Assembly (NCBI GenBank): GCA_016787665.1 | Contig: JAEUUC010000009.1 | Location: forward strand, 528,919-592,918 | Source of the DNA: Cyclobacteriaceae bacterium | GTDB lineage: Bacteria; Bacteroidota; Bacteroidia; Cytophagales; Cyclobacteriaceae | DNA: 64,000 bases | Direction: 5' to 3' | Part shown: piece after piece, positions 1 through 7,219 of the stretch | How the letters are laid out: each line of letters begins with the position of its first letter | How positions within the stretch are numbered: position 1 is the stretch's first letter | Translations under genes and position numbers: made by a program | The notes under the pieces: generated by a model | The model's database searches: none | Told to the model about the DNA's origin: nothing | What the model saw: only the letters and a program-made list of their open reading frames with translations

Positions 1-4
1 TACA

Positions 5-205
5 ATGAATCAAACAAAAACTTTTACACAAAACCAGCAAAGAGACCAAATGGTAACTCAGATCACCAGCCGGAAGAAATGGCAAAGAAAGGCCCGGGCA
101 GTTGAAGGAAGCACTATTGAACGAATTCTAACCAGTGGCAAAAGCAGATACAAAATGAAACAGGAACTCAAACGATCAATAAGAAGTACCCCCAAACAGT
201 CATAA
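5..205 (+). CDS. Small hypothetical protein, uncertain
   Basis: This 66-residue reading frame is rich in Gln, Lys, Arg, Ser and Thr, has no hydrophobic core, signal peptide or recognisable motif, and begins only four bases from the window edge. It may be a small basic protein or a chance frame. Its stop codon lies inside a 9-bp inverted repeat (187-224), which could act as a 3' hairpin and is the only support for it being transcribed. I do not recognise the family. Confidence 0.25.
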   Translation: MNQTKTFTQNQQRDQMVTQITSRKKWQRKARAVEGSTIERILTSGKSRYKMKQELKRSIRSTPKQS

Positions 206-224
206 GCAAAGTGAATTGGGGGTA
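187..224. repeat. Inverted repeat TACCCCCAA / TTGGGGGTA
   Basis: Perfect 9-base arms at 187-195 and 216-224 are separated by 20 bases and straddle the stop codon of the small frame at 5-205. There is no T-run directly behind the stem on either strand, so a classical intrinsic terminator is not supported; an mRNA-stabilising hairpin or a protein site are alternatives. Confidence 0.4.
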
Positions 225-321
225 TCCGGGCTTTAAGTTTTTACATACCTCTTGTGTCGGGGGTCTAGATTGATCACTTAACACGAGGAAACTTGGCCGC
301 TATCCTATTCAAAACATAACC

Positions 322-515
322 ATGAGGCACACGCCTTGCGTGCCGCTTGCCCGCCAAACAGGCGGGATCCCCCAATCGCCACACCGCCCTACTAACAGGG
401 GATTCTTCGCTACCGATCTCCACGCACCGGCCGTGGGGTTTCTTAAGCCATGCATTGACGCCCGGGCTGGTTCACGTTACCCGCTCAGAATACGATTTGT
501 CCTTTTTGTTTGGGA
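322..515. repeat. Dispersed repeat family A, copy A1
   Basis: This stretch matches the family A block: a GGATCC-containing start, GGGGATTCTTCGCTACC, then GCCCGGGCTGGTT and ACCCGCTCAGAATA near the end. Copies recur at 1090-1300, 19150-19870 and 21955-22168. The short frames it contains in all copies are by-products of the repeat. Within 206-811 I see only this copy and the hairpin above; 516-811 holds nothing I recognise. Confidence 0.75.
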
Positions 516-811
516 GAACACATGCCCGAAAGGCAGCCCGTGGGCATTTAAACGGGCCCCGCCATCTGAATTTTCCCTGATTTTCGCATTGGAAAAAGTC
601 GCTTTCTGATCTTCTGAGCGATTTTTTGTCTCGGTAAGCCGGTTTATCGCGGTAAATCAAAAAAGGTTAACCTTCCGAATCACCAAATTCGGTGGGCAAA
701 CCGGAGGAAGCCGAAGAAGAGTGGTTGACCCTCGTGGGTTTGATAACACAAAAAGTAAGAGCCGCGTAAACTCCTGGCGTGATTAACAGGAGAAAATAAA
801 ACTTTAAAAGT

Positions 812-1039
812 ATGCCATGTAGAGTAGGAATCACAACAGATCTTGTATCCAGAAAAAATTACTGGCAGAGCCAGCATCCCACATTGAGAAATTGGACGGT
901 ATTGCACAATGGATTGACGAGGGAAGAAGCTCAAGCAAAAGAAAACTATTATGCCTCTAACTACCGTTGCCAGGCTTCAGGTGGTGGAAATGACCCTGAC
1001 AAGCCAAAGTCCTGGAGTGTCTATCGATTTGATTATTGA
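812..1039 (+). CDS. Small GIY-YIG-like hypothetical protein
   Basis: The 75-residue product begins MPCRVGITTDLVSRKNYW and ends in a WSVYRFDY tail. The opening strand, the RxxYW segment and the later EEAQAKENYYA helix resemble a family of about 70-80-residue Bacteroidota proteins whose N-terminus looks like a GIY-YIG nuclease fold (GIT in place of GIY). It lacks a clear YIG element and may not be catalytic. The frame appears complete, starting at an ATG after an A/G-rich stretch. It stands alone between two family A repeats, a position often occupied by mobile or accessory small genes. Family resemblance is from memory of the pattern and the function is not established. Confidence 0.55.
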   Translation: MPCRVGITTDLVSRKNYWQSQHPTLRNWTVLHNGLTREEAQAKENYYASNYRCQASGGGNDPDKPKSWSVYRFDY

Positions 1040-1089
1040 TCCAAGAAGGTCTGACCTCAGAAATCGTTTAGAGCGACACAGTGGCTTCT

Positions 1090-1300
1090 GCCGCTCGCCC
1101 GCCCTCTCCTTTCGAAGCCACATCCTGAGGCACGCGTTTCGCGTGCCGAAGGATCCCCCTCATCGCCACACCGCCCTACAAACAGGGGATTCTTCGCTCC
1201 TGATCTACACGCACCGGCCGTGGGGTTACTCTAGCCATGCGTTGACGCCCGGGCTGGTTCACGTTACCCGCTCAGAATAGGGTTTGCTTTATTGGGTTTG
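1090..1300. repeat. Dispersed repeat family A, copy A2
   Basis: A full-length copy contains the internal palindrome GGCACGCG-TTT-CGCGTGCC, then GGATCC at 1151, the GGGGATTCTTCGCT core and the GCCCGGGCTGGTT and CCCGCTCAGAATA tail. It shares with A1 the variant ACGCACCGGCCGTGGGG, so A1 and A2 are closer to each other than to the copies near 19 kb. It ends just upstream of the hsdM leader. Confidence 0.75.
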
Positions 1301-1417
1301 CCATACCGACCGCGGATTAATGGCCTGTGGCCAGCGTTTCTGTTTAACGTTTGCCATACCTATACCCAATAAATTTTTTCGGGGTCCCGTGTCACGCGTG
1401 TTTCGCGGTTGGGTATA
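1291..1417. promoter_or_regulatory. hsdM leader with repeated ATTGGGTAT-type motifs
   Basis: The leader holds a perfect inverted repeat, TATACCCAA at 1361-1369 and TTGGGTATA at 1409-1417, plus a further ATTGGGT at 1291-1297. A 12-base direct repeat GTTTGCCATACC occurs at 1296-1307 and 1349-1360. The inner inverted repeat ends 47 bases before the hsdM start. This could be an operator for the restriction operon or an RNA hairpin. No convincing Bacteroidota -33/-7 pair was found here. Confidence 0.4.
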
Positions 1418-1464
1418 TTGGCTCAATATCATACCATAGACAGGTTTACCAAAACGAACAACGG

Positions 1465-3063
1465 ATGGCCGGAAAAAAGACGGAAGAGACTGTACGCAAA
1501 CGGGCGAAAAAAGAACCCAAAGAAAAACCCATTGAAGTAACCCTGTGGGATGCCGCCAACAAGCTGCGCGGCAGCGTAGAACCGGCCGAGTATAAGCACG
1601 TAGTGTTGGGCCTCATCTTCCTGAAATTTGCCAGCGATAAGTTTGAGCAACACCGCGCTAAACTTATTGCCGAGGGCAAAGAAAAATACATTGAGAAGCC
1701 GGAGTTCTACAACATGAACAACGTGTTCTTCCTGGAAGAAACCAGCCGGTGGAGTTACCTGATCAAAAAATCAAAGCAGAACGATATTGCCTTGCTCATT
1801 GACACGGCTTTGCATACCATTGAGAAAAATAATAAGGCCCTGAAGGGCGCGCTGCCCGACAATTATTTTTCCCGGTTGGGTTTGGATGTAACCAAACTCG
1901 CTTCCCTGCTGGATACCATTAACGACATTGATACCACCAAAGACCCCAAGCAGGATGTGGTGGGCAAAGTGTATGAATACTTTCTTTCCAAGTTTGCGCT
2001 GGCTGAGGGCAAAGGCAAGGGGGAGTTTTACACACCCAAGAGCATTGTAAACCTGATTGCCGAAATGATTGAGCCTTACAAAGGCATCATCTACGACCCC
2101 GCCTGTGGTTCGGGCGGTATGTTTGTGCAATCCATTAAGTTTATTGAAGCCCACCACGGCAACAAGAAAGAAATTTCCATTTACGGGCAGGAGTACACAA
2201 ACACCACCTACAAACTGGCCAAGATGAACCTCGCCATCCGCGGCATTAGCGGCAACCTGGGCGAAAAAGCTGCCAACACTTTTTTGGATGACCAACACAA
2301 AGACCTGAAGGCAGACTACATCATGGCCAACCCGCCTTTCAACCAAAAGGACTGGCGAGCCGAAAACGAGTTGCTGGACGACCCACGCTGGAGGGGTTAC
2401 GAGGTGCCACCCAAGAGCAACGCGAACTACGGTTGGATTTTGAATATAGTGAGCAAACTGAGCGACAATGGCATCGCGGGCTTTATATTGGCGAATGGCG
2501 CATTAAGTGGTGGCGGTGAAGAATATAAAATAAGGAGAAAGCTAATTGAGAATAACTTAGTTGAAGCGATTGTCATTATCCCACGAGATACATTCTATAC
2601 CACAGACATAAGTGTCACACTTTGGATTCTCAACAAAAACAAAAAAGCAAGAACGGTCGAAATAAATGGTAAAATGAAAAACTACCGTGACCGTGAAGGA
2701 GAAATTCTATTTATTGACTTAAGACGCTGGGGACAAGAGTTCGAAAAAATGTTTATTGAACTCACAGAAGAAGAAATTGCTAAAGTGTCCGAAAACTATC
2801 ACAACTGGCAACAGGCCGATTATAAGAAAACATACAAAAACGTGCCCGAGTATTGCTACTCAGCGAGTTTCAACGAAATTGAAGCAAACGACTTTTCTTT
2901 GGTGCCAAGTAAATATATCGAGTTTATCGACCGTGACAGTGGTATTGACTTTGATTCTGAAATGAAACGCATACAAAAAGATTTTAAGGAACTTTTAAGG
3001 GAAGAAAAACAATCACAAGAGCAACTGATAAACGCTTTTAAAGTTTTGGGTTATGAATTATAA
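1465..3063 (+). CDS. hsdM: Type I restriction-modification methyltransferase subunit HsdM
   Basis: HsdM is the N6-adenine methyltransferase subunit that joins HsdS to form the methylase and HsdR to form the restriction complex in the cytoplasm. The 532-residue product has family length, with an N-terminal helical region, SAM-binding motif DPACGSGGM near residue 211 and catalytic NPPF near residue 289. I start it at ATG 1465 (MAGKK) because an in-frame earlier codon at 1351 would add 38 residues lying in the repeat-rich leader. It overlaps hsdS by 11 bases. Base composition changes abruptly near 2515: 51% G+C over 2401-2520 against 34% over 2521-2700 by hand count, so the C-terminal third belongs to the AT-rich block with hsdS. 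That part contacts HsdS in known complexes, so co-replacement with hsdS is plausible. Confidence 0.95.
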   Translation: MAGKKTEETVRKRAKKEPKEKPIEVTLWDAANKLRGSVEPAEYKHVVLGLIFLKFASDKFEQHRAKLIAEGKEKYIEKPEFYNMNNVFFLEETSRWSYLIKKSKQNDIALLIDTALHTIEKNNKALKGALPDNYFSRLGLDVTKLASLLDTINDIDTTKDPKQDVVGKVYEYFLSKFALAEGKGKGEFYTPKSIVNLIAEMIEPYKGIIYDPACGSGGMFVQSIKFIEAHHGNKKEISIYGQEYTNTTYKLAKMNLAIRGISGNLGEKAANTFLDDQHKDLKADYIMANPPFNQKDWRAENELLDDPRWRGYEVPPKSNANYGWILNIVSKLSDNGIAGFILANGALSGGGEEYKIRRKLIENNLVEAIVIIPRDTFYTTDISVTLWILNKNKKARTVEINGKMKNYRDREGEILFIDLRRWGQEFEKMFIELTEEEIAKVSENYHNWQQADYKKTYKNVPEYCYSASFNEIEANDFSLVPSKYIEFIDRDSGIDFDSEMKRIQKDFKELLREEKQSQEQLINAFKVLGYEL

Positions 3064-4171
3064 GCGCATTGGTGATTACATACAATTGATTGACAACCGA
3101 AACAAGGATTTGGCAGTAACAAACCTACTTGGTATTAACATTAACAAGAACTTCATGCCTTCGGTTGCCAATACATCTGAAACTGACCTAACAAAATATA
3201 AGGTAATTAGGAAAGGGCAATTTGCTTATAGCGCAATGCAAGTTGGAAGAGATGAAACCATTCGGCTTGCACTTTATACTGCGGAGCAGCCTGCAATAAT
3301 TTCTCCAGCGTACTTGGTAATTGAATCTAAAGATATTAATGAGCTATTGCCAGAGTACATGATGATGTGGTTTCACCGACCAGAGTCGGATAGATATGGA
3401 TGGTTTATAAGTGATAGTAGTGTTAGGGCTAGTTTAGAGTGGGAACGATTTTGTGAAATACAAATTCCAATACCTGACATTAATGAACAACGCAGTTTTG
3501 TTGCACTTTACAACGGCTTAATGACCAATCAAAGAGTTTATGAAAATAGTTTAACTGACCTACAATTAATTTGCGATACGTACATTGAAAACTTAATTAA
3601 AACCGAAAAGCCAAAATTACTCGGTCAATACATTGAGCAATCAGATGAAAGGAATAATGATTTGCAGGTAAAGTTTCTGCAAGGAGTATCAACTTCAAAA
3701 GTACTGATTGAAACAAAGGCGAATACAAACGGACTTGAATTTTCAAATTATAAAGTTGTAAGAACAGGCGAATTTGTCTATGTAGCTGATACTTCAAGGA
3801 GAGGTGACAAAATTGCTTTAGCAATGAATAGTGCTGAGCCTTGTATTGTTTCAGGAATCTACACAGTTTTTAGAGTAATAAGACCAACCGAATTATTACC
3901 TGAATATTTGTACTTATGGCTTGCTCGACCAGAATTTGACCGATATGCAAGATTCCACTCCTGGGGAAGTGCAAGAGAAACTTTTGATTGGGCTGACATG
4001 TGCAATGTGAAATTGCCCATTCCAGATATAAAAGTTCAGAAAGCCATAGTGACCATCTACCACACTTTGGAAACTCGTAAACGAATTAATGGGCAATTGA
4101 AAAATACAATAAAACCACTTTGTCCAGTATTAATGAAAGGTGTTGCGGAGAGTTTATTTCAACCTGCTTAA
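3053..4171 (+). CDS. hsdS: Type I restriction-modification specificity subunit HsdS
   Basis: HsdS recognises the bipartite DNA target for the type I complex. The 372-residue protein is an internal duplication: two target-recognition domains each end in a similar block, LLPEYMMMWFHRPESDRYGW near residue 100 and LLPEYLYLWLARPEFDRYAR near residue 285, each followed by an IPIPDI or LPIPDI segment and a coiled-coil helix. This is the circular two-half plan of the family. Start ATG 3053 overlaps the end of hsdM. The gene is strongly AT-rich, unlike the first two thirds of hsdM and all of hsdR, as expected for a fast-exchanging specificity gene. There is no second hsdS or invertase nearby that would indicate phase variation. 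Confidence 0.93.
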   Translation: MNYKRIGDYIQLIDNRNKDLAVTNLLGININKNFMPSVANTSETDLTKYKVIRKGQFAYSAMQVGRDETIRLALYTAEQPAIISPAYLVIESKDINELLPEYMMMWFHRPESDRYGWFISDSSVRASLEWERFCEIQIPIPDINEQRSFVALYNGLMTNQRVYENSLTDLQLICDTYIENLIKTEKPKLLGQYIEQSDERNNDLQVKFLQGVSTSKVLIETKANTNGLEFSNYKVVRTGEFVYVADTSRRGDKIALAMNSAEPCIVSGIYTVFRVIRPTELLPEYLYLWLARPEFDRYARFHSWGSARETFDWADMCNVKLPIPDIKVQKAIVTIYHTLETRKRINGQLKNTIKPLCPVLMKGVAESLFQPA

Positions 4172-4184
4172 AAGTAATCTACAT

Positions 4185-5351
4185 ATGGGTTATAAATATC
4201 AAATAGTATTTCTTGGCTCAATTAACAACATCGCTGATGAAATCAATACTCTCTTTCGTGAAAGACTGAAAGAATTGAACTTAAAAGCAGATTTCTATCA
4301 AGTAATAAACTCCTCTCAAGTAGCAAATGAGTACAAGGGTAACCAACCAGCCTTTGTTCTATACTTTGGAAATCAAGATGGTAATTTTGAAGATGTTGGC
4401 ATCGTACAAACACTTTTAAATGAGGGCAATATTGTATTGCCAATTTTCTACGATTCATTTAAAAATGAAATCCCAACGGTTCTTTCTAACCAAAACGGCC
4501 TAAAGTATGAACCACAGCAACAAGATAAAATTGTCAATTTAATTCTTGAATCTTTCGGTAAATTAAGAAACACTAGAAAGGTATTCATAAGTTACAAAAG
4601 GGACGAATCTTCTTCTGTTGCAATACAACTTTACGAAGCATTAGAGAAGAATAATTTTGATGTTTTTCTCGATACCCATTCCATTAAGCAGGGCGAACCA
4701 TTTCAGGATGAACTATGGCACAGAATGGCAGACTGTGATGTGATTGTTTTACTTAACACACCTAAATTCCTAGAGAGTGAATGGTGTGAAAAGGAAATCG
4801 CAGAAGCTGGAGTTAAACAAATTGGCGTGCTTCAATTAGTATGGCCAAATAACAGTTTAGCTAGAATGGCAGAGGTTTGTTTCCCTCAACAATTGTTATC
4901 AGTTGATTTTCAAGAGGAAATTTACAATAGCAAGGATACTTCAAAACTCACTACCAGTGCTCTAAACAACATTATTCAGAAGGTTGAATCCATTAGAGCG
5001 CGAAATTTAGCAGCGCGTCAAGATAATTTAATTACTGAATTTTTAAGTATCGCCCGTAAGAATGGAAAAGCTGTAACCATTCAGCCTGAAAGATTCATTA
5101 CTGAAGAATTGCCCAAGAACAAAAGGAGAATCTTCATTCCCTCAGTTGGCATACCTCAATCAACGGACTACAATCAGTCATCTGAATTAAAAAAAGAAAT
5201 TAAGGAGTACTCTGTAGACGAAGTCTATCTGATTTATGATGATGTGAGAATTAGGGAAAAATGGCTAAAACATTTAGAATATCTGAACGCATATCTTGAT
5301 GTTAAAACAATTAAAAAGCAACAATTTGATTTATGGCTTCAGAAAAATTAA
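4185..5351 (+). CDS. TIR-domain protein with extra N-terminal domain
   Basis: The 388-residue product has three parts: an N-terminal alpha/beta domain of unknown function (about 1-125), a TIR domain beginning KVFISYKRDESS at residue 132, and a C-terminal region (about 290-388) without recognised motif. The TIR part keeps SEWCEKE, with E204 at the place of the catalytic glutamate of NAD-cleaving TIR enzymes, so NAD hydrolysis or cyclic ADP-ribose signal production is plausible. A GTG at 4140 would extend it into hsdS; ATG 4185 gives a sensible N-terminus (MGYKYQIVFLG), 13 bases after the hsdS stop. It overlaps the next gene by 19 bases. Position and composition place it in the AT-rich insert of the restriction operon. 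Biochemical activity is inferred from the motif only. Confidence 0.85.
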   Translation: MGYKYQIVFLGSINNIADEINTLFRERLKELNLKADFYQVINSSQVANEYKGNQPAFVLYFGNQDGNFEDVGIVQTLLNEGNIVLPIFYDSFKNEIPTVLSNQNGLKYEPQQQDKIVNLILESFGKLRNTRKVFISYKRDESSSVAIQLYEALEKNNFDVFLDTHSIKQGEPFQDELWHRMADCDVIVLLNTPKFLESEWCEKEIAEAGVKQIGVLQLVWPNNSLARMAEVCFPQQLLSVDFQEEIYNSKDTSKLTTSALNNIIQKVESIRARNLAARQDNLITEFLSIARKNGKAVTIQPERFITEELPKNKRRIFIPSVGIPQSTDYNQSSELKKEIKEYSVDEVYLIYDDVRIREKWLKHLEYLNAYLDVKTIKKQQFDLWLQKN

Positions 5352-5929
5352 AAAGCATATTTCTTTCAGCTAGCATTCCTTTCAAGGAAAGGCATCAAAA
5401 ATATTTTGGCACAGCAGATATTATTGCAATTCGTGATGCAGTAGTTGCTCTAGCAACAGTTGCATTACCTTATCATAGGTTAGTTTGGGGTGGTCATCCT
5501 TCAATTACTCCAATGATTTATTATGTAATGGAGAGAATGGGGCTGAATATTCAAGAGCACCTTACTTTATATCAGTCATTATTTTTTGAGAAAGACTTTC
5601 CACAAGATAATAATCGTTTTGAGAACATTGTCTTTACAGAGAATAAGGGTAATTTAAATGAAAGCCTATTTCACATGAGAGGCAGGATGATGAAAGAAAA
5701 TAAATTTTCTGCCGGTGTTTTTATTGGTGGAATGGATGGAGTAGAGATTGAATTTAAGCTCTTCAGCAAAACCTATCCTCAAGCATTAGTTTTGCCAATT
5801 GCTAGCACCGGTGCTGCTTCAAAAATTGTATTTGATGAATACTTAACCGGTAATCAAAAGAATAATCGCTTGGTTACCGACTACGGTTACATGTCACTAT
5901 TCCAAGACCTATTGATGGCCAAAATTTAA
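5333..5929 (+). CDS. Stand-alone SLOG-domain protein (putative nucleotide-signal sensor)
   Basis: The 198-residue protein is a Rossmann-like domain with features of the SLOG superfamily (the LOG/DprA/TRPM-like nucleotide-binding fold): WGGHPSITP at 52-60, VFIGGMDGVE at 129-138 and PIASTGAAS at 155-163. SLOG domains bind nucleotide-derived ligands; in Thoeris the ThsA SLOG domain senses the cyclic ADP-ribose variant made by a TIR protein. Here the domain is the whole protein, with no SIR2, nuclease or membrane effector attached. It starts inside the upstream TIR gene (19-base overlap) and ends 4 bases before the next gene, implying translational coupling. A role as a sensor or ligand-binding partner for the neighbouring TIR products is inferred. 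Confidence 0.78.
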   Translation: MASEKLKSIFLSASIPFKERHQKYFGTADIIAIRDAVVALATVALPYHRLVWGGHPSITPMIYYVMERMGLNIQEHLTLYQSLFFEKDFPQDNNRFENIVFTENKGNLNESLFHMRGRMMKENKFSAGVFIGGMDGVEIEFKLFSKTYPQALVLPIASTGAASKIVFDEYLTGNQKNNRLVTDYGYMSLFQDLLMAKI

Positions 5930-5933
5930 ACAT

Positions 5934-6638
5934 ATGGGAAGGAATATATTTGTTTCATACAAGTATGGCGACACAAGTGTAAATAGTTTAAATAAATGTG
6001 ATTATAAATTTATTAACGGACGAATTCAAACTGTACCTCGAGGGACTAGAGTGAGAGATTATGTTGATGAGCTTCAAATGAAGATTGGAGAAGAACATGT
6101 CAACCTTGGGGAAAAAGATGGCGAGAGCTTGGAGCGTTTTAAGGATTCAACAATACAATCTGAATTGAAAAAGAAAATCTATAAAAGTAGCGTCACTTTA
6201 GTGATGATTTCAAAAGGAATGAAAGATCTTGATGTTCCGGAGAATGACCAATGGATACCCTGGGAAATATCCTATTCACTGAGAGTAGTCAAAAGAGAAG
6301 ATAGCACAAGTCAAATGAATGCAATTTTAGGAATCGTGATTCCTGATGAGAATAATTCTTATCTGTGGTACTATGAAACTGACCCCTTTTGCCAATGCAT
6401 CCATCACCGCACAGAGAGACTCTTTGATATGCTATCAAAGAATATGTTTAATATAAAAAACAAGAAATTCAGAGAGTGTAACGGGATACAAATTCATACA
6501 GCAGAAGAGCCGTCATTTATAAAGACTATAACGTGGGACGAATTTATGAATGGGGACAATGCTGATTTTTACATTGAGAAGGCAATTACAATTCGGGATA
6601 ATGCAGGTTATTATGATATCCAAGTAAATATGGATTGA
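5934..6638 (+). CDS. ThsB/MTH538-type TIR-like protein
   Basis: The 234-residue product matches the MTH538-type TIR-like family (DUF1863), to which Thoeris ThsB proteins belong. It opens GRNIFVSYKYGDTSV, has VRDYVDEL and FKDSTIQSELKKKI helices, LVMISKGM, and a QWIPWEISYSLR segment with E111 where the TIR glutamate is expected. A further stretch NAILGIVIPDENNSY is typical of the family. The last 80 residues form an extra C-terminal part ending in a short beta-like tail. ATG 5934 lies 4 bases after the SLOG stop and the next gene follows after 1 base. It probably senses an infection cue or makes a nucleotide signal, as ThsB does; this is inferred from family membership. Confidence 0.8.
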   Translation: MGRNIFVSYKYGDTSVNSLNKCDYKFINGRIQTVPRGTRVRDYVDELQMKIGEEHVNLGEKDGESLERFKDSTIQSELKKKIYKSSVTLVMISKGMKDLDVPENDQWIPWEISYSLRVVKREDSTSQMNAILGIVIPDENNSYLWYYETDPFCQCIHHRTERLFDMLSKNMFNIKNKKFRECNGIQIHTAEEPSFIKTITWDEFMNGDNADFYIEKAITIRDNAGYYDIQVNMD

Positions 6639-6639
6639 T

Positions 6640-7218
6640 ATGAGCTTCATCACAGAATTTCAACTAACGAATTACAGAGAAAGAACGAGAAGATTTTCAC
6701 CAGACAATATTGTCAATCTTAGCGAGAGTTCCTCAAGAATTCAAACCAAGCCAATGGTTTTCCTCTCGCATAAGCATGAAGAGTTTTCAATACTTCAAGA
6801 TGTAATCGCCTTTTTGAAGGCAGAGGGTGTTGACATCTATGTAGACTGGATGGATCAAGATATGCCTGCGTATACAAATGCTGAGACTGCCATTAGACTG
6901 AAAGAAAAAATCAAAGTATCAAACAAATTTATTCTTGTCGCAACCGATGATGCAGTTAACTCGAAGTGGTGTAATTGGGAATTAGGCTTAGGGGATGCAG
7001 CTAAGTACATTGAACACATTTCTTTATTCCCAATTAACAGAACATATCAGTCCTTCAGAGGTGCAGAGTATTTGAAAATCTATCCTTACATTGATTATGA
7101 AGATGGAACAGGAGAGTATTTGAACGGAACAGCTATAGCCAAAGGATACTATGTTAAAACGCCCTTGGAAAATTCTCAGGTCCGCCTTGTGTCTTTAAAG
7201 TATTGGCTAATGAGCTAA
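6640..7218 (+). CDS. TIR-domain protein, short form
   Basis: The 192-residue product has about 37 leading residues and then a TIR domain starting MVFLSHKHEEF. The box 2 region reads VDIYVDWMDQDMP, and the SKWCNWELGLGD motif carries the putative catalytic E114. The remaining 75 residues include an IYPYIDY segment often seen in bacterial toll/interleukin-receptor-like proteins that act as cyclic ADP-ribose synthases or sensors. Spacing is 1 base to the gene before and 1 base to hsdR after, so it is translated as part of the restriction operon. It is AT-rich (40% G+C over 7141-7200) while hsdR begins GC-rich (62% over 7261-7320), marking the right edge of the inserted block. Confidence 0.82.
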   Translation: MSFITEFQLTNYRERTRRFSPDNIVNLSESSSRIQTKPMVFLSHKHEEFSILQDVIAFLKAEGVDIYVDWMDQDMPAYTNAETAIRLKEKIKVSNKFILVATDDAVNSKWCNWELGLGDAAKYIEHISLFPINRTYQSFRGAEYLKIYPYIDYEDGTGEYLNGTAIAKGYYVKTPLENSQVRLVSLKYWLMS

Positions 7219-7219
7219 A

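Noticed and set aside
322..609. Short proteins encoded in family A repeats
   Set aside because: They occur in the same frame in repeats of different orientation and context, have no RBS or conserved start, and change length with the repeat.
3053..4171. Phase-variable type I specificity locus
   Set aside because: There is only one hsdS, with no inverted hsdS fragment, recombinase or simple-sequence tract.
4140..4184. GTG-initiated extension of the first TIR gene into hsdS
   Set aside because: It would add 15 residues without family counterpart, overlapping the hsdS C-terminus; ATG 4185 gives a normal N-terminus.
4185..7218. Canonical Thoeris system
   Set aside because: A Thoeris-type ThsB-like protein and a SLOG domain are present, but no ThsA with SIR2-SLOG or membrane effector is seen, so the label would be misleading.
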